NCBI GenBank assembly: GCA_017311315.1
Contig: CM029642.1
Location: 13,781,624-13,845,623 of the forward strand
DNA length: 64,000 nucleotides
Reading direction: 5' to 3'
DNA from: Dendrocalamus latiflorus
Lineage: Eukaryota; Streptophyta; Magnoliopsida; Poales; Poaceae
The notes under the pieces: model-generated
What the model saw: the letters and a program-made list of their open reading frames with translations, nothing else
Told to the model about the DNA's origin: nothing
The model's database searches: none
Shown: piece by piece, positions 33,717 through 45,010 of the stretch
How the letters are laid out: each line of letters begins with the position of its first letter
How positions within the stretch are numbered: position 1 is the stretch's first letter
Position numbers and translations under genes: made by a program

Positions 33717-34083
33717 GTAACACCCTAAAATTCATGAAGCAAATATAATTATTTGCAAATCATTTTTTGCATTTTTGGATTTTTATCATTTCTTAAAATG
33801 GTTTTAAATTTTTTAGCATCTAAAAATGAATTTATAAAATTTATTAAAACTTGACTAGGGCCTAGAAATAATTTATTTGAGCTCTAAATATACTAAAGTG
33901 CCTCTTCAAACATTTTCATAAATTTTAGAGTTGGTTTGCTAATTTTAAAATTTTAAAATTTAATTATGCGATTAAATTAATTAGAAAACAAAACTAAAAT
34001 CCTTTTCATCCGTGGGCCAAATATTCTTCTATTGGCCTAGCCCATCATTATTCCGGCCCACCTCCAGCCTTCCCCGCCTGAGC
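33717..34083 (+). mobile_element. LTR-like left end (TGTAACACCC) interrupted by the MULE
   Basis: It starts TGTAACACCCTAAAATTCAT, an edge shared in type with 52696 (TGTAACATCCCAAAATTC) and 27450. It is AT-rich afterwards. Its continuation should lie beyond 38211. I could not find its right end. Confidence 0.35.
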
Positions 34084-34991
34084 CGAATTTTTTCTATTTT
34101 AGCCCTTTTTTTGAAAAATATTCACATTTAGACCCCTGGTAGTTTTAATTCCGTTTTTGGACCCAAAGCACGGCGCCGTGACCCACGGCGCCGAGGTAAC
34201 ACGTATTGGCGCCGTGCTCCACGGCGCCGAGGCGCCAGACCCACACCAGCATGGTGGCCTGCGTGGCGCCGACGTGGGAAGAGCTCGGCGCCGTGGGTCG
34301 TGGCTCCGAGCTCGGCGCCGTGGGTCGTGGCGCCGAGCTGTGAAAATTCAGAGCTCCCGCCGTGACCAGTGGCGTTCCTGCTCGGCGCCTTCAAAATAAT
34401 CCGTAGCTTTTGCAAACATTCAGAAAATTGATGAACTGTGTGAAACACAATTTTTGTTTCCTACTACATTTTTTGATGATGTCGTGTTTAATCTGAAAAT
34501 TTCGGGTGGTAGTAACGTAATAATGTTTGTAACTTTTTTCCTAAGCAGGGAACTCCGATGGTCAAACACCAATTGTTAGAGAAGGGATAAGTAGACTTTT
34601 CCATTATATTGCCCATAAGTAATTATGTCGCTACCTCAAATCACATGGTATAATCTGCGAAGTTGAGGATATAGTTTAATGTCTTGTTGTTCTTTTGCAG
34701 ACATTTATGTGCTTGAAAATGTGAATTTTCCATGTAATGATTTACAATTTTGAACTGAGTAGGCATGATTTCCCTGTTCTTTTCTATATGCAAACTAATC
34801 CATTATGCAGACATTCTTTGGAGCAAGCATGGGTGGGCAACATTATGCACTCTATTAAATTGTAGTTTTGTGAAGCACCGATACGCAATACCGTCATACC
34901 GGTAGTCTCAAGTGCAGTCGATACAGCTAGGCAAACACAATACAGTGCATAATAATAGGATTACATAGACCGTAGATAGCGTGGGTCTATT

Positions 34992-35589
34992 CTACTGGGT
35001 GTAGCGTGGTTGTTTCCCCTTTTTGTCGCGCCCTGAAGATGGCTCCGCTGCATCCTTCTTCCTGTCACTCTTGGTCTTAAGAGCCGCCTCACGAGCTTGA
35101 AGCTCTTCCTCCTGACGCTTGATGGCTGCTTCACGCAGACTTAACTGCTCCCGCCTCCTTTGCAGCTCATCCTCCTTGCCCTTCAAACGGATTTGGTCCA
35201 CCCTCACGGGGTGCTCTTTCTCAAGCCGCATCTGTCGTTCCACCTCGCGAGCCTGAGTCATCTTGACAAAGTATTGTGCTTTGTTTTCCACCTCCACTGC
35301 CCGGTTATGTGGCCATGCCGGCGACACCCGATCCACCCATTCGATGAACCTGCAAGCCTATGTGTGGCGTGGTAGATGTCATGGATCAAGTTGAAAAACG
35401 ATAACGAGAAACAAATGATTTAGTTGTCGCCGTTACCACGAAGTCGTCATTCAGATCTGGACACTTGAAGAACCTACGGCCGTATTTTGCTCGTTGTACT
35501 CGATCCGTCCAGACTCCCAACATCGTCCTAAAGCCGCAATGGCACTTCGGGCGCTCATGCCACTCCGGCACTCCAAATGGGTCGGACAT
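34992..35589 (-). CDS. GRF-type zinc-finger plus coiled-coil protein within the MULE
   Basis: Exon 1 starts MSDPFGVPEWHERPKCHCGF at 35589 and includes YGRRFFKCPDLNDDF. A GTAACG donor follows at about 35437. Exon 2 probably resumes after a CAG acceptor at about 35351, giving FIEWVDRVSPAWPHNRAVEV, and ends at 34992. C-x-C-G, GRRFFKCP and FIEWVD together match the GRF zinc finger (zf-GRF), which binds nucleic acid or acts in protein contacts. The second half is a charged coiled coil (LQRRREQLSLREAAIKRQEE) ending in a Lys-rich tail. Such short GRF genes are found in plant transposon-rich regions. The splice sites are my reading, not proven; the first exon continues for 16 codons into the intron before a stop. 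Confidence 0.6.
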
Positions 35590-35903
35590 CCAGGAACGGT
35601 ATGTTAATCGTTATGTGGATACATTATGGGCCAGTAGGACTGTTGTGTTGATGTTATTCCTAGATTCCAGTGTAGATTGGAACATAGCCTTTTGATGTCG
35701 TTTTCTGCTACAGGCCTAATGCTGTAAAGGCTAAAGACCTACGCCCCTATATGTGTACTGGCATACAAAAGCCTAGAAAGCTAATTACAACAAGTAGCTC
35801 ATTACAAACACATCTCAGTCCAACCACATACCAAGTGCCTCCTAGCTCATTACAACATATATACAACGACTTTTAAGCCCAACCGCAAGCCTACACATAA
35901 GTA

Positions 35904-36778
35904 TCACTGCCTCCTAGCCTTACCCTTACCCTTACCCAGGGCGTCGGTGCCTGGAGTGTAACGGCTAGGCTCGCGGCGGCGTCTGCATGGTACAGGCTGT
36001 GAAGGCTGAGTCGAAGGAGCCTCAACGAGCTGAGACGGGCCTATCTCATCGTAAGTCTGCTGCTCCACAATTTGAACATCCGCACTGTTGGAGTCCCTAC
36101 AGACTTCTTCAACGTTGCCAGATGGAGCAACGGGAGGAACAACCACATTATCAGGAATGTCTCCTGCATCATAAGCATGAAAACGATGGGATTGAGACAA
36201 AAGAATGGAATAACGGGAAAAGGTTAAAGTGTTGCTCGCCACTTACTGGGATGATCCTAAGGGGCCGCCATGACATCATCAGTCCGACATTCGACTCGAA
36301 CTGGTTGAGAAATGTGAACCTCGTTCGGGGCAGATAAAGCATCGGGCACCTCAGGCACTTCTTCCACATCCACCGCAAGGTCCGGTAACGGAGGGTCAAA
36401 GGGTGCCTGATCACCTAGTTCTGGTGAATAACCATGAGGGGTGGGATCAATGGACACCTTCCACACAACAAGGTCCAAACATTGGAACTCATTCCTCATA
36501 ACCAATTTGACATATTTGTCCCACTGATCCTCACAACCAATTAAGATCAACCGCCTTAAAATTGTGTCTTTCGAACCGAAGTGAAGTAACCCCTCAACTA
36601 TGATGCTCTCCTCGTTTGCATGACAATGTAGCTCCTCCCGGGCCCTAGCAACCAACTCACTAAACGACGCCCGATCACTGAATATCAGAGGCACCCTTTG
36701 CATTTCAACAAATCGAACATTTCCATAATCATCACTTGTCACACTGCCTCCATGATATAGGGTGACTAGGTTGTCCAT
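35904..36778 (-). pseudogene. MULE transposase-related protein: N-terminal domain and tail only
   Basis: Exon 1 (36778-36257) starts MDNLVTLYHGGSVTSDDYGN and contains VEMQRVPLIFSDRASFSELV, the N-terminal (PB1-like) part typical of grass MuDR-like transposases. A second open part (about 36180-35904) begins after an ATGATGCAG acceptor-like site with GDIPDNVVVPPV and ends in a Lys/Gly tail (GKGKGKARRQ). The FAR1/MULE DDE domain and the SWIM finger that normally lie between them are absent. It could be an internal-deletion derivative, still transcribed, or a dead remnant. Confidence 0.65.
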
Positions 36779-37378
36779 CTAGTTCATACAGAAAACCAAA
36801 CTTAATACATTAATCGAAATTGGATACTAGAAAACTAACTAAGTACCTAGTCACTAACTTTCAACTTGAAATAAAGATCCAAAATGGTTTAGAGCTGCTA
36901 ACAACTTGCATACAGGCTTATTAAATGCTTTTAACACTATAGTCTAAAGATTTTCACAAGGATGGCTTCACGATACAAACGGTAAACAAATAAATGCTTC
37001 ACGAGCTCCATGCCTACTTGGCCCCAAATGAAAATTTTCTAGTTCCCTTCAAAGGCCCCAACTCTCAGAAACAATCAACTGGAATATCAAGCTACATATG
37101 ATATGTTACATGAGAACAATACAATTAATTTAAGTGACCTGGTTGCACAGTCGATTGGCAAACATGCTCAAGCATAGCATTTCATACATCATGGTCTCTA
37201 CTATCGTGTACAAGACATGCATTGTGATTTCTACCTCCAGTGGAGAGTTCACCCCCAAAAGATTTGCAAAAAACATCACAGTCGAGCTATATACAAGCAA
37301 CTAAATGATTCAAGTCGCACAATACATTGACCAAGTGCTCAAGCATTACATTTTAAAGCATGTTTTACCTGTCCGAAG

Positions 37379-37880
37379 ATGGGGCGGGCGGCGGCCGCGG
37401 CGGGGAGGCGGCGGGGACGCCGGCGGGCGGCCAGGGAGGCGGTGGGGGCCGGGGAGGCGACGGCTGCGGCGGGGAGGCGCGCTGGCGGCCGCGGCGGGGA
37501 GGCGGCGGGGACGTCGGCGGGCAGCCAGGGAGGCGGTGGGGGCCGGGGAGGCGACGGCTGCGGCAGGGAGGCGCGCGGGCGGCCGCGGCGGGGAGGCGGC
37601 GGGGACGCCGGCGGGCGGGGAGGTGGGCGGCCGGGGAGGCGGTGGGGGCCGGGGAGGCGACGGCCGCGGCGGGGAGGCGGCGGGGACGCCGGCGGGCGGG
37701 GAGGCGGTGGGGGCCGGGGAGGCGACGGCCGCGGCGGGGAGGCGCGCGGGCGGCCGCGGCGGGGACGCGGGCGGGCGGGGAGGCGGGCGGCCGGAGACGC
37801 GGGGAGGCGGCGGCACCAGGGGGCGGCGGCGGGGAGGCGGGAGGCCGGGGACGCGGGCGGGGACTGGAGGCGGCGGGGAG
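37379..37880. repeat. G-rich minisatellite inside the MULE right arm
   Basis: About five imperfect units of roughly 110-120 bp are built from GGCGGCGGGGACGCCGGCGG, GGCGGTGGGGGCCGGGGAGG and GACGGC(C/T)GCGGC. The plus strand has many GGGG and GGCGGGG runs and could form G-quadruplexes. All six frames stay open, so the Gly/Arg- and Pro-rich open frames are not evidence of a gene. Confidence 0.9.
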
Positions 37881-38208
37881 GCGTGCGAACAAGAGCCAAA
37901 TGGACAGAGACCGAAAGAAACACGGGGAGAGTAGGGCCGTTAGGTGCCCAAAGCTCGGCGCCAAGATCCACGGCTCCGAGCTCGGCGCCACGATCCACGG
38001 CGCCGAGGTGGCTGCCACGTGGGCGCCACGCCGGCCGCCACGCTGGAGCGGGGCTGGCATCTCGACGCCGTGGTCCACGGCGCCGAGACGTCTTACCTCG
38101 GCGCCGTGGGTCACGGCGCCGAGCTCTGGGTCCAAAAACTGAATTAAAACTACCAGGGGTCTAAATGTGAATATTTTTCAAAAAAAGAGCTAAAATAGAA
38201 AAAATTCG

Positions 38209-39550
38209 GCCGCCCGAGCTGCCTCCTCTGTTCCGCCTTGTCTGCATGAAAACGCCTTCGAGCGTTTTCATTTTCTCTCTCACCATTTCCCTCACTCTCT
38301 ACCACGTAGGCCTGGGGCACACTGAGCACGCCGAGACAAGCTTTGCCAAAGTCCGTTCCTGTACATGCATGCGCGTAAAGAAGAGATTCGATGTGCTAGC
38401 CGCTAAACCTTCTTTGTCCCACGATCCTGTCCCTCGTTACTGCAGCTTTGGAAATGTCTCTTCTTTATCATTTATTTCCTTTTTTTCCCCATCCTGCCTG
38501 TGCTAGCTCGCTTTTGTAGCTTTGTTCGATGAAGGAGGGAGCCCGATCTGCATTGTGTGTACTCCTTTCATTCTCAAATAGACATGGTTTTAGAATGTGT
38601 AGTTAATATTTTAGAAATTTAACCATTAACAGAGAGAAAAATATTTAGATTTGTCACAAGAAAATTATACGGCAAGATATTTAGATTTCTCACAAAAAAA
38701 ATACACAAGGACAATGTATAGATTATTTAGGCCTGGTTTAATGTAAGCCAGATGCCAAGATGAGAAAAACAAGCCCATGATACCTAGGCCAGATTGTTTG
38801 GGCCAAAGGTCCAGCTTCTTCAAGATTTACTTCAAAGGTTTAAGAGTTTGCCTTTTTTCCCTGCTTGCGCTTCTTCTCTCGTTTTAAATGAAATCAAAGT
38901 TCGACATCATTATATTTTTTTTATAAAATTTGATAATATATAGTTACAAAAGTAATTATCAAAGATGTGTACTGGAGACTGCATCGATATTCAAAACGGG
39001 TGATTAAATTAGAATTCTGCAAACCACAAATAGACAAATTAACAAAGAGCAGACTTACATCTATCACTCATATGTAGTACGAACTTAGTTTTGTTAAGTA
39101 AACTAACAAGGTGGCCCGCTCACTTGCGCGGGCACCATCATTAAAACACATGTAAATAACTTTACAATATATATGTAATTTTGTTTTTTGAAAAATAGAT
39201 TATTGCAGAACTTTATTTGTGATATTTTAACATTATATATTATAAGAGAGAAAATACCAACTTTGTCTCCCAATACTTGTCACACGTGATCGAAACTTTC
39301 TTCCCCACATATTTTTTGACGGAAATATTTGCATTCCAAACAATAAATATAGAGTTACATAACATTTTCTATTTATATCATCATTATTTTTTTCATTATT
39401 GCAATGATTGTCTATATTACATACTCATAACGCACATCATATAGCTTATATCAGTATAGCAGAGTGAACATCCATTGATCTCACTCTCAATCCCTCCATC
39501 CTGTGGAGGTCTACCAAATAAATGGTCAAAACCAGCCCATTATGGGCTTT
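38209..39550. other. Intergenic DNA after the MULE
   Basis: A perfect short palindrome, TGAAAACGC (loop CTTCGA) GCGTTTTCA, is at about 38247-38270. A Stowaway-like edge (ACTCCTTTCATTCTCAAATA) lies at 38560 without a matching right end. A GC hairpin at 39114-39133 ends at 39103 as a possible decayed Helitron 3' terminus on the minus strand. No gene. Confidence 0.5.
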
Positions 39551-41330
39551 TGGTAGACTGGTGCCCATCTGCGCTGGGCCAAGGACAGACCGGTAAGGTG
39601 CTACTCGTTATGGTATAATGAGTTCGAGTCATTGCACGACAACAACATCATTTGGGCTCTATATACTTCAGAATTCGTGCAGAGGTTAGCATCACATGGG
39701 CTGTATGTGCAATGAATCTAAGACGCCGAGTTATGGGCGATGACCTGCCATCTAGTGTTCTCACACATGGTGGAGGCTTACAGCTGTAGCGCGTAATGCG
39801 ATAATTCGGTTTGTACTAGGTTGTGCCCCATCCAAGCGGTAGGTTCCTACAATGATCCGTACACCTATGAGTCAAACTTCATCTGAGTAATGTTTACAAT
39901 TCGTATGTCTTCTTTTGTTGCATCGATCATTTCAAAAATGCAGGCAGACAAGGGCGGGTCACCATGCTATGGACTAGCAAGCAGTGCATCAGGAGTGAAT
40001 GACGGCATAAACGGATAGGACGCACTTGGATGTCGTGATGGAGCAGTGTTCGTACAACGTTTAAACGTATGACGAATACCTAGATTGGTACATACCACGG
40101 TCACGTGACAGACTCACCATTCCTCCACCAAAGCGCCCAGAATAGGTGACGCATGGCGACAGCCTACAACACTCGTTCGATCACCACAGCACTTCGCGGC
40201 GCTACGACACCGTAAGATACTTGCAACCACTTATCGTTTTATTGATGAAATTTGTACTGCTCATTATTGAACCTGTTTCGTATATCACTTCAGTTAGAGC
40301 GGGCGTAGTGTATCACAATCGCGTCTGAAACTGCCATTAGCAGCCCAAACACACCACTGGCCTTGCAGAAAACTTTGAAGTATATCTTATCAAAAACCAA
40401 GAAAATAATGAACAACCTGAGCTGCGGCCATTCGACAGACCACGTCATGTGCATCGGGCACCCTGTGGGGCACTGTGCTCACCCTTCAGGTCATCTCAAT
40501 CTAGCGAGTTCGGCCGACCATCGCGACCTAGCTAGTCTGGATAGTGTCATAGTGCTACCCGTCGGTCATCCGTGGCTCACATCAACGAGGAGGTAAGTTA
40601 CGTACAAATCTATATTTTGTTTTCTTGTTATGCCTTACGTGGTGTTAACATTATGGTATTCTTCCACCGTAGGTCCGTCATCGAGATGCATCATTTTTAC
40701 CCACTACAAACCCTACACAGACTACCGCTCCCCATCGATCATCTTCGCTGCACATCACTGAGGTATGAGATTCGCAATCTACGTCCAAAATATTTATTTT
40801 GAGTAACATCATTTCGTCTTGCAGCCTTCAACTCAATGTAGGGTGACAGCCAATTTACCGATGACGATACAGGCCTCTCGGCTGCTTCCAAGGAGTAGTA
40901 CATGGTGCCAGAGTTTGAAGCGTACGTAAGGTAGAACTCAGCATTTGGATTGTACGCAGGGTTCAGAGCGCACGCAAGATTTGGAGCATATGCATGGCAG
41001 AACTTCTCCGGCTTCACTAGCAGGTCGTACGGTGAAGGACAGAGCTCCTCCGCACGACTAGGATTTCTAGAGTCCCACGTTCAGGACTTCATCGCTTGTG
41101 GCCCTCAGTTTGGCATGTCTCAATAAGAGGACATCGACGCTTACCAGACCCAGTCTACTGGTGCATTGCCAGCCACTCAGCAGACTGAACGGGTTTTCGT
41201 ACCTCCTCCGATCCAACACGCATGCACCGGACATGCTCAACGAAAGACAATGCTGCGCGCATGGATGCAAACGAGGAGAGGGACAGTAGTGGCTCAAATG
41301 AGTCAACAATATCGCATCCAATGTTATGCA
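39551..41330 (+). pseudogene. Decayed plant-mobile-domain (PMD) gene
   Basis: On the plus strand, between stops and frame changes, typical PMD (aminotransferase-like/MAIN-like) pieces are readable: HLDVVMEQCSYNV then YDEYLDWYIPRSRDRLTIPP at about 40030-40130, and downstream a C-terminal tail near 40860-41200 (TDDDTGLSAASKE, then FLESHVQDFIACGPQFGMSQ, then TERVFVPPPIQHACTG). GTAAGTT and GTATGAG donor-like sites fit an ancestral intron-containing gene. PMD genes in plants are often transposon-borne. Many stops show it is dead. The N-terminal boundary is uncertain. Confidence 0.65.
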
Positions 41331-41399
41331 TTTTTTGTACTTCTGTATCTGTTTTAAAAATATAAAATTCTGCAAAAATTAGACAATCAAGCTCACTTC

Positions 41400-41865
41400 G
41401 TAAGGATCCTTCAAATAAAATTTCATAATTTTTTGCGCTCATTTTCTATATTAAAAAATTTCTACAAATAGTTTATTTAAATGATTTTTTAAGTAAAATT
41501 CAAAATGGATAAAATTAAGAATAAATTACATAATGTAGTACACTACATAAGAAATCTCCACAAAATAGTTCGTCAATTTTGAGTCCTTTTGCTATATCTA
41601 AAAATTTCTATATATGACATTATAAATAAATTCCCTAATTATGCTAATTAAAGTAATTAACGCGAAAGCTAATATCCTATCGCATGGTGGCCGTGCGGCA
41701 GGCCTGACTGCATGGGTGCTATGCAACGCCCCCTGCATGTCAGCCTCTGCAGCCCACCACCTGATAGCTATGTGGTAAAACGATATTTTTATCAATACCA
41801 CGTAGCCGCTTTTATTCCTGCAAATACGCTTCCAAAATTGGTCAAAAGCACCGAAAACTCGTTTC
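41400..41865. mobile_element. Right half of a MULE-MITE related to 57435 and 61376
   Basis: It ends with CTGCAAATACG, CAAAAGCACCGAAAACTCG, like the right end of 61376-62206 (GCAAATACGTG, CCAAAAGTATCAAAAACTC). The interior, with CTATATCTAAAAATTTCTA, resembles 58200-58260. No left end is found. Confidence 0.5.
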
Positions 41866-42036
41866 AAGTTGTGCTAAACCTGCATACCCGGCTGCTATTT
41901 TCTCCATGTCTGATGTATGTACTTCGGTAGGGTTGCAGAGATCGAGCCGACGGGGAGTCAATTCATGTTCTGCTTAGTGATGATAATCAGACGACGTGGA
42001 GATTCGAAACGGCCGGCCTTTTGCAACTGTTGTCTT

Positions 42037-42315
42037 GATCAATTCGGCTTCGGCTTCTGACTTCTGACTTATTTTTCACTATTCATAAGTTTCGTCTTTT
42101 TCTGAACTTTTGACTTTTTGTTGAGCTTTTTTGCCGGTTCTTTTTTTCCCGTATTTGTTTGTATTATACGTAATGGGCTAACATATTTTTATATTTTTAA
42201 TTTTTTTAAAATTTAATTATGCTAAATAAGTCTCTGTCAACTACAGTGCTTTTTTCAGCCAGCTACAGTGTTTTCAGCCATAAGCCATGAGCTTTTCAGC
42301 CGAACCAATCACCAC
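42037..42315. mobile_element. MITE, copy 2 of the family at 30046
   Basis: Begins TTGATCAATTCGGCTTCGGC and ends CAGCCGAACCAATCACCACC. Shares the central phrases CACTATTCATAA and TCAGCCAGCTACAGTGTTTT with 30046-30340. Confidence 0.75.
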
Positions 42316-44440
42316 CTTACGTGGATCAGATGTGCTGGGGAGCGGCCCCCATGTCCCTTGGGCCATGCATGAGCTCACGCATGTAAGCAAAAAGTAGATC
42401 CATGAAGACCATATTAAGGAAAAGACACGTGGAGTGGGTTCTTTTATGCTCCACTTCAAACGGCTCCCCATCTCGCTTCAGCTTCTAACATTTTAATTTT
42501 ATCTTTTTTAGTTGTTTTGGTTTTTTACCTTTTCTTTTTTTCTTATTTCTTTAGTGTCTGTGATGATATATTTTTTAATTTATATAAATGCCCTCACACA
42601 TCCATAAATATGACCCATAGGTCACTATGAAAGGAGAGATGCAACCATTTAAGGGAATAGACATTGCCGGGTTGAATTCAGTGTGCTTAACCTACACCTC
42701 TTCGTTCACTTAGTTTTAGGCTTCAAATAACACATTAGGCCTCTGAAGCTCCGTTACCTACGATTTGTGTAACCATGTTAATATGTAAATTAGGGGAGCA
42801 TATCTGGGGGTACGTGAGGTTGAACCATGCTCGTTGGAACTGAAGGTAAGACCGTAGCCCAACTGAGGTCTGAGGGCACAAGATCGGAAAATAAAGATAC
42901 AGAGCACAAAACATACGCTCGACGGTGGTCATCGTATAGCCACGGCTAACCCGACGGATATCGGCACAAAAGATAACTTACAGGCCCATTCCGACGTTGC
43001 GCCTAACACAGCCCATTAAAGTGATTAAAACAAGCATCGCCGGCCCATATAAAGTCCAACAATGGCCTATAAAAGTACAAGAACGGCCCGTAACAGCCCA
43101 CATTAATCGTACGAGGGAAAAGACTAAAAATTCCCACCATAATCAAAAACGAAAAATAGCTAGAAATTCTCATGTTAATTAAAAAATAAACATCTTAGCC
43201 ATCTAATTTTTATATTGATCCAATCTACGGCTTGGATTAAGCATCATACGTTACATCTTCTAACATGTTACGGTAAAGAATTGAGTTTGAATATAACACT
43301 GGTGTATACAGATACAGCTAAAGAGCCCGTATCGGACTAGGTCAAAAAAATATTGCATGCCAGCCGGCTGACGTGGAGGCTGAATAGTTGTAGCATGGAT
43401 GAGACTCGAATGTGCATGCATGCAAGAATCCAATGACTGACGTGCATGCATGCTCACTACTCGGTCACTAAGAACTCATGGGACATTGTGAGCGGCAAAC
43501 GCGTATAATAAATTAATTGAGGCTAGCTACTTAAGTTCTTGCAGCAAAGTCATTTGGGTTCTCATTTTTTTAAATGAAAGGGTGCAATTGGTTAAAATAA
43601 TTAAATGTAAGACTTAGCGTCTAGAGATCACACAACCAATTCCAAAAGTGTACAAATAAATCCATCTAGCGTGTAGTTAGTGAGACTTACACAACTAATT
43701 GGAGGCTCCTTACGAAACCTCCACATTAATCCCATGTGGTAAAAAAGCTAAAAAAAAAGTTAGAAATTACCATATTGGTTAAATAAAAAGAAAAACTCTA
43801 GAAAAAAATTGAAACATCAAGCTGTGCTCAATTTCATATACGCTGCAGATTGATAGCAGATCGATGGAGTTATGTGTTAGATACAAATACAACACATATG
43901 AGTCTGACACAAATACAACACATACATGCAAGCCTGCGTGTATCCGATTGGCTATATGTACTATCTGTTACAAATATAACTCTTGCGTGCACCGATTCAT
44001 GCATGCATGGAAATATGATTTGGTAAGTAATCAATATAGAGCCATGCATGCATGTCTCCGAATAGTGTTGCAATTGCCAGAGCTCTAATCGCTAATTTCC
44101 TTAGTAATCGATCAGAGGGGGAAAAAGATTTAATGCTACCTTATAAATTGACTTTCGTGCCAGATGATTTTCAAGTTCTGCGCTGAGTTCCAATCATATT
44201 TTGCCATCCGAGCTAAATTCAAATAGGATACCTTGTCCTTATCTCAGTCAAGATAATTACTCTATAGGATTTTCTTAAGAACAAAATAATCGGTATGAAG
44301 CTACTTTAAGATAAAAAAAAGTTATATATGAATTGAAATTGGGAGTGCATATAAATTCCAATTCAAACTCGAAAATTAATGAAATTCATAATTTATATAA
44401 GTTTAAATTTGGAATAAAATTATATTGATTTAAATTCAAT
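42316..44440. other. AT-rich intergenic DNA
   Basis: No supportable gene. 43170-43260 and 62480-62540 share a short CATGTTAATT...ATCTAACCATCTA-like phrase, perhaps a common MITE trace. Sequences around 43430-43450 and 44000-44050 are rich in GCATGCATG. Confidence 0.45.
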
Positions 44441-44443
44441 TTG

Positions 44444-44445
<2 letters not shown>

Positions 44446-44515
<70 letters not shown>

Positions 44516-44540
44516 GTATGTTTGTATGTATATATATGAA
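44446..44540. repeat. (TA)n then (ATGT)n microsatellite
   Basis: About 58 bp of TA dinucleotides are followed by TATG/ATGT tetranucleotides. Confidence 0.95.
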
Positions 44541-44732
44541 ATTCCGAATTGATAAAAATTAAATCATAATAAATTAATTTATTATAGAATTAAAATGAAG
44601 TCTCAATCATGTTAAAGTTTGATATGTACAAGCTAAACAAGTTGATAGCCTTCGAAGCCCTATCTAAATACAAATAAAATTGGTAGAAGTTTTCCATGGA
44701 CAGAACAATATTTAAAGTATCTAGTCCATACC

Positions 44733-45010
44733 TATTGAAGTATAAGTGAATTGATCATCTTTTCTCACCATCTTAATCTTTTAGGTGAGCTGATTGGTGC
44801 ATACAACTTAATATGATATCAGAGTCAAGAGGTCTTAAATTCAAGATCTGGTTGGTGTAATTAAAAAAATAATTGCAGTCCACTTCTATTCCACATCTTA
44901 GACCTGTGGGAACTTACACGTAAGGGGGGTGTTGAAGTATAGGTGAATTATCCTCCTTTTCTCACCAGCTTAAGCTTTTAGGTGAACTGTTTGGTTCATG
45001 CAACTCAATA
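44733..45010 (+). mobile_element. SMART/TRIM-type miniature LTR retroelement, 278 bp
   Basis: Two 81-bp LTRs (44733-44813 and 44930-45010) both follow the pattern T(A/G)TTGAAGTATA(A/G)GTGAATT ... CAACT(T/C)AATA. Directly after the first is TGATATCAGAGTC at 44814, a diverged tRNA-Met primer-binding site (TGGTATCAGAGC). Directly before the second is AAGGGGGG, a purine tract. Flanks ATACC and GTACC make a 5-bp target duplication with one mismatch. The 116-bp interior has no coding capacity. Size and layout match the SMART class of grass mini-LTR elements. Confidence 0.85.

Larger units (their letters stand above)
34084..38208 (-). mobile_element. Mutator-like element with long inverted repeats, deleted transposase
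   Basis: Inverted repeats of about 260-280 bp lie at 34084-34345 and 37935-38208. Both contain CACATTTAGACCCCTGGTAG (or its complement) and several GGCGCC palindromes in CGGCGCCGTG...CACGGCGCCGAG arrangements. A probable 9-bp target duplication, CGCCTGAGC (34075-34083) and CGCCCGAGC (38211-38219), has one mismatch and two extra bases at the right edge. Inside are two minus-strand genes: a MULE-type N-terminal exon with a tail exon, and a GRF-finger gene. The DDE catalytic core is missing, so the element is non-autonomous. Confidence 0.85.

Noticed and set aside
37305..38164. Gly/Arg-rich and Pro-rich frames up to 260 codons
   Set aside because: All come from the G-rich minisatellite and the GGCGCC inverted repeat, with all six frames open.
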